DNA from: Deltaproteobacteria bacterium
GTDB lineage: Bacteria > Bdellovibrionota > UBA1018
Length of the DNA: 6,368 nucleotides
Direction: 5' to 3'
Assembly (NCBI GenBank): GCA_016194835.1
Contig: JACQAU010000125.1
Coordinates: forward strand, 1 to 6,368
Program-made: the position numbers and the translations under genes
Part shown: positions 1-5,942 of the stretch, one piece after another
Layout: each line of letters begins with the position of its first letter
Position numbering within the stretch: position 1 is the stretch's first letter
Notes under the pieces: model-generated
The model's database searches: none
Seen by the model: only the letters and a program-made list of their open reading frames with translations
Told to the model about the DNA's origin: nothing

Positions 1-1
1 A

Positions 2-988
2 TATTTAAAAACAACATCAATAGATTTTGAAATAATGAATGATTTTATGGTCAACTTTGGCGCAAAGCATTTTGAACATTACTGGTATGTGTGGCGGGAT
101 TATAATGTTGATGCTGCATTAAAAGAATTGAATAAAACTTATAAAATAACTCATGGTACACAGCGAATTGACTTTGGCTCAGTTAATTTAAAAATTAATT
201 TTTTAAACTTTTTAAAAGGCGGGACCGGAATGCGTCTTGAAATGCTTCAATCTGTTGACGACATGGCTGTGCCTTTAGACAAAAATGCTCTTCTCCTTAG
301 AAATACTCCCTTCGTTACTTGGGTTGGCAACTTTGACCTCGTGAGTTGCTCACAAGAAGGCAAACCAGTAAACAATACTGATTTTAAACCACTCCACAGT
401 GTTTCTGAGCTAACCACTCGCGTTGACGAAATGTCGCTTCCAGAGGGGATGACTACTTGTATGTTTAGAGCACCAGTAATGACAAGCATGGACCGCACAC
501 AGTGGAATGACCATGTGAAACAAATCATTCCGACACTCCGAAACGTTAATCTCAGCATAGACCTTGTTTCTGCAAATATTGTTTATGAAGCCTACAATGG
601 CATACAGTTTGGAGGGGGTGAGCAAACTGGTACAAAACCTATCCCCCTAATTGGGGCTAATTCTGCAGATTGGACACTTGTAGAAAAATTGAATTCCACA
701 ACTGAGGCTCTTCTGGAAGTATTAAAAGGAGCCGTGCCTATTATCACACAAAAAGAGGAAAAAGAGCGCCTACCTGCAGTCATTCGGTATTTTTCTAAAA
801 ATCGTCCACAAATTCATGAGTTCCTAAGTGCAATCGACTCTCTTGCCCGTAACGAGAAGGTTCCATTTTTATCTCTCCTGAATGTGCTCCGAACTCTTAA
901 AAAGACATACGAAACCCTAGATCAAGCTTTAGGACTGGTGTCTGGAGGCGAAGTAAAGCTTGGAGAGTTGTTGATTGAACAAAAGTGA
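2..988 (+). CDS. Hypothetical protein, probably 5'-truncated by the window edge
   Basis: I do not recognise this protein. The first ATG is at 35 and would give 317 residues. However, the frame is open without a stop back to base 2, and there is no purine-rich ribosome binding site before that ATG, so the true start probably lies outside the window. Counting from the ATG at 35, the first ~200 residues look mixed or beta-rich with many aromatic residues (HYWYVW near 15-20) and a glycine-rich turn, QFGGGEQTG, at 191-199. Residues ~210-305 look alpha-helical, with charged amphipathic stretches such as KEEKER. No signal peptide or membrane segment is visible in the part present, and there are only two cysteines. 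The stop is TGA at 986-988. The next gene has its own promoter just downstream, so this is probably the last gene of a separate unit. The long clean frame makes a real gene likely; the function is unknown. Confidence 0.8.
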   Translation, partial: YLKTTSIDFEIMNDFMVNFGAKHFEHYWYVWRDYNVDAALKELNKTYKITHGTQRIDFGSVNLKINFLNFLKGGTGMRLEMLQSVDDMAVPLDKNALLLRNTPFVTWVGNFDLVSCSQEGKPVNNTDFKPLHSVSELTTRVDEMSLPEGMTTCMFRAPVMTSMDRTQWNDHVKQIIPTLRNVNLSIDLVSANIVYEAYNGIQFGGGEQTGTKPIPLIGANSADWTLVEKLNSTTEALLEVLKGAVPIITQKEEKERLPAVIRYFSKNRPQIHEFLSAIDSLARNEKVPFLSLLNVLRTLKKTYETLDQALGLVSGGEVKLGELLIEQK

Positions 989-1014
989 GAGAGAGAAAAA
1001 ATATTCTTATTTAT

Positions 1015-1043
1015 TTGACTCTATGTGTTAAACGCTGTATCAT
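1015..1043 (+). promoter_or_regulatory. Sigma-70-type promoter for the Hint lipoprotein operon
   Basis: TTGACT at 1015-1020 and TATCAT at 1038-1043 are separated by exactly 17 bases. Each hexamer differs from the sigma-70 consensus at one position. The site lies in the gap just after the first gene's stop, in an AT-rich stretch, and faces the Hint lipoprotein gene. Transcription would start near 1050 and leave an untranslated leader of about 100 bases. This is a sequence match only. Confidence 0.6.
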
Positions 1044-1088
1044 AAAATTGTAGCAGGGGACTTTTTAACGGGGAAAACTCACAAGAAT

Positions 1089-1135
1089 AGTTAATCTTCT
1101 TTGAAGCAACAGTTGGCTGTGGTGTTTGCTTAACT
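1089..1135 (+). promoter_or_regulatory. Foldable 5' leader ahead of the Hint lipoprotein gene
   Basis: The leader can form an outer stem from AGTTAA (1089-1094) and TTAACT (1130-1135). This encloses CTTC-TTT-GAAG (1096-1106) and ACAG-TTGG-CTGT (1109-1120). A competing pairing, AAGCAA (1104-1109) with TTGCTT (1126-1131), excludes the outer stem and the CTTC/GAAG hairpin. The structure ends a few bases before the ribosome binding site at 1140. It matches no riboswitch class I recognise, and stems of 4-6 bp can occur by chance. Confidence 0.25.
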
Positions 1136-1139
1136 TCAC

Positions 1140-1147
1140 GGGGGGAT
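1140..1147 (+). promoter_or_regulatory. Ribosome binding site that fixes the lipoprotein start at 1153
   Basis: A G-rich run, GGGGGGAT, sits five bases before the ATG at 1153. The alternative upstream TTG at 1126 has no such site and would place nine extra residues before a textbook lipoprotein signal peptide. The ATG at 1153 is therefore the start. Confidence 0.7.
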
Positions 1148-1152
1148 ATTGT

Positions 1153-2751
1153 ATGATCAATAAATTATATAAATATTATTTAGTTGGTTTTGTTGGTATA
1201 TCATGTTTATTGATTTTAGCTGGGTGTAGTAAGTCTGTTTCTATAGAAAAAGAAAGTAAAACTCTATTAACAGCGAAGGCGCTCGAAGCAGTATCAGATG
1301 ATGAAATTTTAGAAGATACTGAAATAGTATGGGGAAGTACGGGTACTAAAACTACTATACCAACAACAGGTATGTGCACTTCTGCAGCCACCACAACAAG
1401 TTTGATGGACGCGTCTGATGGAGTGTCTGCAGCAATTTTTAGGGCTTGCCCTGGAGAATATACTAGCCCTCAAGAGCTAGTTTTGGCAATTAATGAGCCT
1501 AAAGATATGAAAAAACTTCGACGAGCATTACTGAGCGGTATGTCGCTTAATTTCTTATTACCTGAGTCACTACCTGATTCTGACACTTTTTTGTGTAAAA
1601 ATAAAAACAACCCAAGTTATGCACATTATGCGCAATTCTTTCTTTATTTATGTGATGCAAAAAAAGCTGCCGGGCAACTCAAATGTAATGCAAATTATAG
1701 TGTAACACATTCTGGTGCTGCACAATCGCCATACACATTTTTTACTTATAAGGGCATCATGGCGAGTACGTCTAAGCTTCGCTTAATAGTTTCTTCGAAC
1801 CCAGATGTTATTAAAACTGACATAACAAATAATAAGCTAATAACAAATGAACTCAATAATATATCTGATACAAAAATTTTAGCAAATCGCAATGGTATTA
1901 TATTTGATAATGCCAATAAGTATCAGACACTTCAGCAGGCAATTCCACTTATTAATAAATATATAACTAGCTACGTCAATTCTTGTTACAAAGATTATAG
2001 TGCTATATTTAACAGTGTTGCCCAAGTAATGTCCAAATCTGTGTATAGGTCATTCTTTGTAGTAAAGCCTAGTGCGACTATTAATGCTACATCATTTGCA
2101 TGTGAAATTACTAATCTCGATTGCATGAGCAAATTAGTTGATGTAGCAATTGCACAGCAAGGTAATAGTCAAAATTGCAACGAACTCCCAAAGTATTGTA
2201 ATAAATTTGAGATCGGAAGTGTGGGTTGCTTTACTCCAGATCAACACGTGCGATTACCGTCTGGATCTATGCCCATTGGCGAAGCCAAGGAAAGCTTTCA
2301 AAAGGAAATCATGACTTTGACTCCAGATTCGACATTTGAGTCACCAGCTCTCAAATCATCACAAATTGCATATTTTACTTCTGATGAAATGGCTTATGAA
2401 CAATCTGTTTTGACTATAAAAACAGCCGGAGGAGTAACGCTCAAGGTGACCAAGGGGCATCCTCTCTTGGATGCTGATGGGAAAATAAAATTATCGGAGA
2501 ACTTTAAAGCAGGAGATGCACTGATACGAACAGACGGCAGTCTCGATGTTATTCTAAGTATTATTGGTGAGAGTATGGTGTATCGTGCATTTAACGTTGC
2601 AGTACAAAGTGAGAATCTTCTTGAGCAAATAATAGTAGCAGGAGATGGTGACGGCGTTTTGAGTGGATCACATTATTATCAAGTTCGCGAAATAGATCAT
2701 CTCAAACGCATTCTGACACGAATAAATATCCCAGAGCACCTTGTTCAATAG
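1153..2751 (+). CDS. Cysteine-rich lipoprotein with C-terminal Hint (Hedgehog/intein) domain
   Basis: This 532-residue protein starts at ATG 1153, after a strong ribosome binding site. Residues 1-24 form a lipoprotein signal peptide: Lys-containing N-terminus, hydrophobic core, lipobox LAGC with lipidated Cys25. Ser26 at +2 suggests outer-membrane sorting under the usual Lol rule. Residues 26-358 are an unrecognised domain with ten cysteines, enough for five disulfides. Residues 359 to about 510 look like a Hint domain. Cys359 opens block A (CFTPDQHVRLPSGS), TKGHPLL gives the block B T-x-x-H motif (Thr433, His436), and the following AGDAL (Asp455) and VYRAFNVAV match later Hint strands. Hint domains carry out an N-S acyl shift at the first Cys, leading to self-cleavage or splicing. 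Here the end reads SGSHYYQ with no His-Asn, so splicing is not expected; cleavage or adduct formation before Cys359 is possible. Only a short charged tail follows, with no toxin domain. It is the first gene of a two-gene unit. Family assignment rests on motif reading. Confidence 0.85.
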   Translation: MINKLYKYYLVGFVGISCLLILAGCSKSVSIEKESKTLLTAKALEAVSDDEILEDTEIVWGSTGTKTTIPTTGMCTSAATTTSLMDASDGVSAAIFRACPGEYTSPQELVLAINEPKDMKKLRRALLSGMSLNFLLPESLPDSDTFLCKNKNNPSYAHYAQFFLYLCDAKKAAGQLKCNANYSVTHSGAAQSPYTFFTYKGIMASTSKLRLIVSSNPDVIKTDITNNKLITNELNNISDTKILANRNGIIFDNANKYQTLQQAIPLINKYITSYVNSCYKDYSAIFNSVAQVMSKSVYRSFFVVKPSATINATSFACEITNLDCMSKLVDVAIAQQGNSQNCNELPKYCNKFEIGSVGCFTPDQHVRLPSGSMPIGEAKESFQKEIMTLTPDSTFESPALKSSQIAYFTSDEMAYEQSVLTIKTAGGVTLKVTKGHPLLDADGKIKLSENFKAGDALIRTDGSLDVILSIIGESMVYRAFNVAVQSENLLEQIIVAGDGDGVLSGSHYYQVREIDHLKRILTRINIPEHLVQ

Positions 2752-2756
2752 AGGAT

Positions 2757-3407
2757 ATGATGAAATATTCAACACACACTATTGTTGCGATAGGCATGGT
2801 GATCGGCTGTATTTACCTAATAATGGTATTGCAGAAAATACTTCAATCACCTCAAAAATCACAAATACAAATAATGCATAATATTCAAAAAATAGCTGTA
2901 CTTAATAAAAAAGAGACGATCAAATCGGCAAAAACTAAAGAAGTACAGAAAACCGCACTATCTTTTGTTGATCGTTTTACGTCTTTGCAGGAAAAACTAC
3001 TAAAAAAATCCTCAGACTTGCTAGAATATAATGCACTTTTATCGAATCGTGATCAGTTGACATCGGTGGCTCAATACCTCTCTGTACCTCCATCAGAATT
3101 TGCATATAATGAGCAGACATACAGGCTTAAATTGATTGATTACTTGATCGAATCAGCAAAGTGGCAGGACAATCCGGCACAAAGCTTTGCAATAGACGAA
3201 ATTAACAAACTTATTCTTACTGAAAACATTACAGAAGATTTGCCAATAGAGATCCGCAAATCCGTAGCGCAAGATAAGGTTGAATTGTTTTCTGCACTCA
3301 TGAAAATCGACATTGAGACCGCCAAATCCGTTAAAAACAAAGCACTTGGAACAGATATAGCTCAAATTATTAGTTATGCCGAACAGACGTTTGGAGATAG
3401 AGACTAA
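2757..3407 (+). CDS. Small single-pass membrane protein, helical, partner of the Hint lipoprotein
   Basis: This 216-residue protein is not from a family I recognise. It begins five bases after the Hint lipoprotein stop, so the two are almost surely co-transcribed. GAGGA at 2751-2755 overlaps that stop. It is only one base from the ATG at 2757 but four bases from the ATG at 2760, so translation may really start at the second Met (215 residues). Residues ~8-28 form one hydrophobic segment (IVAIGMVIGCIYLIMVL) without a cleavage site, so it is probably an uncleaved inner-membrane anchor. A basic linker follows (residues 33-65), then a predicted alpha-helical region with coiled-coil-like spacing around 68-92 and helical repeats to the end. 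The only cysteine is in the membrane segment, in contrast to the cysteine-rich lipoprotein upstream. The context suggests an accessory, anchoring or protective role for the lipoprotein; that role is inference. Confidence 0.8.
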   Translation: MMKYSTHTIVAIGMVIGCIYLIMVLQKILQSPQKSQIQIMHNIQKIAVLNKKETIKSAKTKEVQKTALSFVDRFTSLQEKLLKKSSDLLEYNALLSNRDQLTSVAQYLSVPPSEFAYNEQTYRLKLIDYLIESAKWQDNPAQSFAIDEINKLILTENITEDLPIEIRKSVAQDKVELFSALMKIDIETAKSVKNKALGTDIAQIISYAEQTFGDRD

Positions 3408-3425
3408 CCGCTTAGGGTCTAGATC

Positions 3426-3881
3426 TTATATATAAAATACTGTTTTATTTCCCTGATCTTTATGTGCGTGCTCAGAATAGAGTTTTAGAAATTTAACGAA
3501 TTGCTGATAGGCTGGATAAGTAGTAGTTGTTTTATCTACACTGCAGCCATAACGAGTAAATCGGCCATTATTGTCAATATAAGGTCTGGAGTTTGCAATG
3601 TTTACATGAACAGGCAGGTAAGTGTCTTGACTAAAATAAAGTCTAAATACAAATCTTTCTTTTATATCTTTTGGCCACAAATGATTTTGATCAAAAGGGA
3701 CCTGAAATGAGCAGCCCTCTTCGCTTACTTCGACTAAATCAATTGGCCTTAAACCATAATTTTCAGTTACGCAATATACATTCAGTAGCTGCTGAAACAG
3801 AATGCGCTCTGCTTTGCGTCTCTTTTCGTCAATCTTTTGAGCCCTTAATTCAACAAAGTCAACTACCTGCTTATCGCTCAT
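3426..3881 (-). CDS. Divergent PilZ-like domain protein
   Basis: This 151-residue protein has features of a PilZ domain, the cytoplasmic receptor fold for cyclic-di-GMP. An acidic and basic N-terminal helix (1-30) carries R-x-x-x-R at Arg22-Arg26. This leads into a beta-rich region with VEVSEEG at 50-56 in the place of the usual (D/N)-x-S-x-x-G. The first acidic or amide position is Glu51, while Ser53 and Gly56 are kept. Aromatic-rich strands follow (RFVFRLYFS) and a helical tail (AYQQFVKFLKLY). The Asp/Asn-to-Glu change may weaken or alter ligand binding. The ATG at 3881 has a G-rich site (GGGGG, seven bases upstream), which supports the start. It is the last gene of the minus-strand block, 61 bases after a canonical PilZ gene. 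It could be a non-binding PilZ that works as a protein-interaction partner. The PilZ call is fairly good; the binding state is unknown. Confidence 0.78.
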   Translation of the reverse strand: MSDKQVVDFVELRAQKIDEKRRKAERILFQQLLNVYCVTENYGLRPIDLVEVSEEGCSFQVPFDQNHLWPKDIKERFVFRLYFSQDTYLPVHVNIANSRPYIDNNGRFTRYGCSVDKTTTTYPAYQQFVKFLKLYSEHAHKDQGNKTVFYI

Positions 3882-3888
3882 TGGCTTA

Positions 3889-3907
3889 CCCCCGATTTTC
3901 TTATCGG
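3889..3907 (-). promoter_or_regulatory. Hairpin overlapping the ribosome binding site of the second PilZ gene
   Basis: Read on the minus strand, CCGAT-AAGAAA-ATCGG (3907 to 3892) forms a perfect 5-bp stem with a 6-base loop. Its 3' arm takes in two of the five Gs (3893 to 3889) of the ribosome binding site for the gene starting at 3881. It could modestly tune translation of the second PilZ protein relative to the first. There is no T-run after it, so it is not a terminator. The stem is short, so chance is possible. Confidence 0.25.
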
Positions 3908-3942
3908 AGATATGTGTATTTAATAAAGAGTGCAGATTTTTC

Positions 3943-4329
3943 CTATTTAGATAAGGCTGCGTCAGCGAGTAAGTCTAGTGTGTGAACGAAAGACGAAAAG
4001 GCCTTGTAATTTTTACTATTTTTGTCTTGAAGCTCTGCCCCAGCTCTCCTTATGTTTCCCCGCAATTCAATCCTTGCAACTCTAATGCTTAAAGGTAAGT
4101 AAAGCGTTTGGTTAAGGTAGAAGTTGATTTCAAATTCTTCGCCTATGCTAAGTGGAAAATCCGAGTGAGACTCTCCTTCAATATCAAAATCAAAACCCAG
4201 TCCAATTTCACTTAAATCATGTAAAGGCAACTTATAAATTCCCTTTTTGGGTATAACCATAAAAAATGAGAATGTATCAAGTATTTTTCTTCTTGGCGCG
4301 CCTCTTTTTTCTTTAAAGTTCATACTCAT
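3943..4329 (-). CDS. PilZ domain protein with canonical cyclic-di-GMP binding motifs
   Basis: This 128-residue protein is close to a stand-alone PilZ domain. Both signature motifs are intact: R-x-x-x-R as RGAPR (Arg9-Arg13, followed by Arg14) and D-x-S-x-x-G as DLSEIG (Asp38, Ser40, Gly43). The rest follows the expected six-stranded barrel and C-terminal helix: FEINFYL, LPLSIRVARIEL, RRAGAELQD, then FSSFVHTLDLLADAAL. Binding cyclic-di-GMP is therefore likely. The protein has no signal peptide and should be cytoplasmic. Its ATG overlaps the stop of the GYF_2-domain gene by four bases (ATGA at 4329-4326), and GAAAGG lies about eight bases before it, so translation is probably coupled. A second in-frame ATG two codons later is an alternative start. 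The context suggests it conveys cyclic-di-GMP status to the membrane protein encoded upstream; the exact output is unknown. Confidence 0.9.
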   Translation of the reverse strand: MSMNFKEKRGAPRRKILDTFSFFMVIPKKGIYKLPLHDLSEIGLGFDFDIEGESHSDFPLSIGEEFEINFYLNQTLYLPLSIRVARIELRGNIRRAGAELQDKNSKNYKAFSSFVHTLDLLADAALSK

Positions 4330-5942
4330 ACTTCGCCTTTCTGCGGAAGTCCATCGGAGCTTAGAAATAATTTTTCAGATTCTTCTGTTTTTGTTCTTAG
4401 TTCAGAAATCGTATTTTGTAATTGAGACGCTGTTGCTCCGAGTTGAATTTCGAATGATTTTATATCTACTTTTGTTTTAAAATAATTATTATGAATTTGA
4501 TGCAATTCTAAAGCTGAGGCAGCTACAGCTTTAATAATTTCATAAAGCTTATTATAAAACATTTCGTTTTTTAACGTTTCTGGAGTCCATTTGTTAAAAG
4601 TTTCTTGTAGCTGATTTTCTAAATGCCCCCATTTTTCGTGAAAGGAAGTCCAAGTTGTTTGTTGCAATTCTTGGTCTTTTATATGTTTTAATCTGTTAAA
4701 TTCAGAAATAGTAGCTTGGATTTGGCTATCCAATGTTTGTGTGAACTGTTTTATTTCGTCTAATTCTGCCTTTGCTTTTATCCGAACCTTTTCATGAAAT
4801 TCTTTTAATCTTTCCGCATATAGTGTGTCTTTGATTCCACCCAAAAAAAATGTCTTTTTTGCAATTAGTTTCTTCCCTTTTGGAAGATGCGAAGGCAGTG
4901 AAATTTGAGAAATGTCCAATTTTGATAAGATCTGGCTTGTTTCTGGTGGTTGTTCATTTGCTTCGGTAACGTATAACCAATATTCGCCACGCGGTAATAT
5001 CCCGTCTGAAAAAGTAATTGCAGGAGTTTTTCCTATTTTATGATTTAATAAAAAATTTCCAGCTTGAAAAAACGAAAGATGTCCTAATAGAGTGTCTGGT
5101 ATGCCTTCGATATAAAATTCAAATTTAGTATTATCAGGTAAATCTGCTGCTAAATAAAAAGAAGGCGTATTTACATTGGATTGTGCAATTGCAATAGCGA
5201 TTTTTGGTCCATCTGTCCCTGGATGAGCACGAGCCGCTATTTTTAATTCTTCCAGATCTTCTGTTTTGATGTCCTCAACGTGTGGCAATGGAGAAAAAAA
5301 CCGACTAAGCGTTGGAATTTTATTTAACCATTTTTCAATATAAGCACTTTTAAATGAAACGTCTTTTAAGAGTGGATTCAAAGCGCCATATAAATAGGCA
5401 ACAACAAATAAAACAGGAATAGAAAAAATCAGACCAGCCTTCAAAAAACGATAAGGAAATCGTTTTGAAATTGTTTCTTGGTCATTTGAGTTATCGTTTG
5501 TTTTAGCGGTGTTTACAGGATTGTCTGGAGTGGTTTCAAAAACAATTTCCGGTTCATTTTGTGAGGAATTTATTTTTAGCTCATTCGTGTTTTCTTTTTG
5601 TTTTTGTGGTAAAACAAGTTCTGGCTCTGCTATGGGATCTGGTTTGATTAATGCCTGCAATGCAGCAACTTGTATCATTGGTTCCCAGTCTGACATTCCC
5701 TCGGCCCAGACAAAATTTTGACTTGTAACTTTGCCTTCCATTAGTTTATTTTCCATTTCTTGAACAGAAAATGGGCCTTCATGATGATCTTCTAGATAAA
5801 TAAACCATTTTTTTTCTACAGACCTATTTCCTTCATCATTTTTTGAATATGCTTGGCTTGTTCCGATAATGAAGAGGTTGTTAAATTCAAATTTTGCCCA
5901 ATTTCTTGCGAAGTTTGTAAAATATCTTCGAAAAACTGCCAC
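4326..5942 (-). CDS. GYF_2-domain transmembrane protein with C-terminal coiled coil
   Basis: Taken from GTG at 5942, this is 538 residues. A GYF_2 (DUF4339-type) domain lies at about 45-98: W46, GPFS at 56-59, G70-K71-V72, VWAEGM at 78-83 and W86 fit the family pattern. GYF_2 domains are thought to be small protein-interaction modules. Residues ~100-160 are a Pro/Asn/Glu-rich linker. One membrane span lies at about 165-186 (LIFSIPVLFVVAYLYG) with basic residues before it, suggesting N-terminus inside. Residues ~245-370 look like a beta domain outside the membrane, and 376-525 are long charged helices with coiled-coil character. The start is uncertain. GTG 5942 makes a 127-base overlap with the upstream gene and adds about 42 residues unlike the rest. 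No ATG, GTG or TTG occurs in frame between it and the GYF_2 domain, so a rare start codon near 5814-5840 or a frameshift is possible. The stop overlaps the PilZ start. Confidence 0.85.
   Translation of the reverse strand: MAVFRRYFTNFARNWAKFEFNNLFIIGTSQAYSKNDEGNRSVEKKWFIYLEDHHEGPFSVQEMENKLMEGKVTSQNFVWAEGMSDWEPMIQVAALQALIKPDPIAEPELVLPQKQKENTNELKINSSQNEPEIVFETTPDNPVNTAKTNDNSNDQETISKRFPYRFLKAGLIFSIPVLFVVAYLYGALNPLLKDVSFKSAYIEKWLNKIPTLSRFFSPLPHVEDIKTEDLEELKIAARAHPGTDGPKIAIAIAQSNVNTPSFYLAADLPDNTKFEFYIEGIPDTLLGHLSFFQAGNFLLNHKIGKTPAITFSDGILPRGEYWLYVTEANEQPPETSQILSKLDISQISLPSHLPKGKKLIAKKTFFLGGIKDTLYAERLKEFHEKVRIKAKAELDEIKQFTQTLDSQIQATISEFNRLKHIKDQELQQTTWTSFHEKWGHLENQLQETFNKWTPETLKNEMFYNKLYEIIKAVAASALELHQIHNNYFKTKVDIKSFEIQLGATASQLQNTISELRTKTEESEKLFLSSDGLPQKGEV

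Noticed and set aside
247..558. Minus-strand open frame of 103 codons inside the first gene
   Set aside because: It lies wholly within the longer plus-strand gene, has no ribosome binding site worth noting and shows no recognisable protein features.
1126..1152. Upstream TTG start for the Hint lipoprotein, nine residues longer
   Set aside because: The ATG at 1153 has the G-rich ribosome binding site at proper spacing and gives a standard lipoprotein signal peptide; the TTG has neither.
3401..3420. Imperfect inverted repeat at the convergent junction (AGAC, TAA pairing with TTA, GTCT) as a terminator
   Set aside because: The stem is interrupted by a two-base bulge and has no T-run on either strand. 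It is too weak to call a terminator, although it does sit between converging genes.
3432..3448. AT-only hairpin ATAAAA-TACTG-TTTTAT near the convergent stops
   Set aside because: It has no G-C pairs and lies inside the 3' end of the second PilZ gene. Such repeats are common by chance in AT-rich DNA.
3671..3985. Plus-strand open frame of 104 codons opposite the two PilZ genes
   Set aside because: It runs antisense across the end of one PilZ gene and the start of the other. Its product has no domain character, while the minus-strand frames carry clear PilZ motifs.
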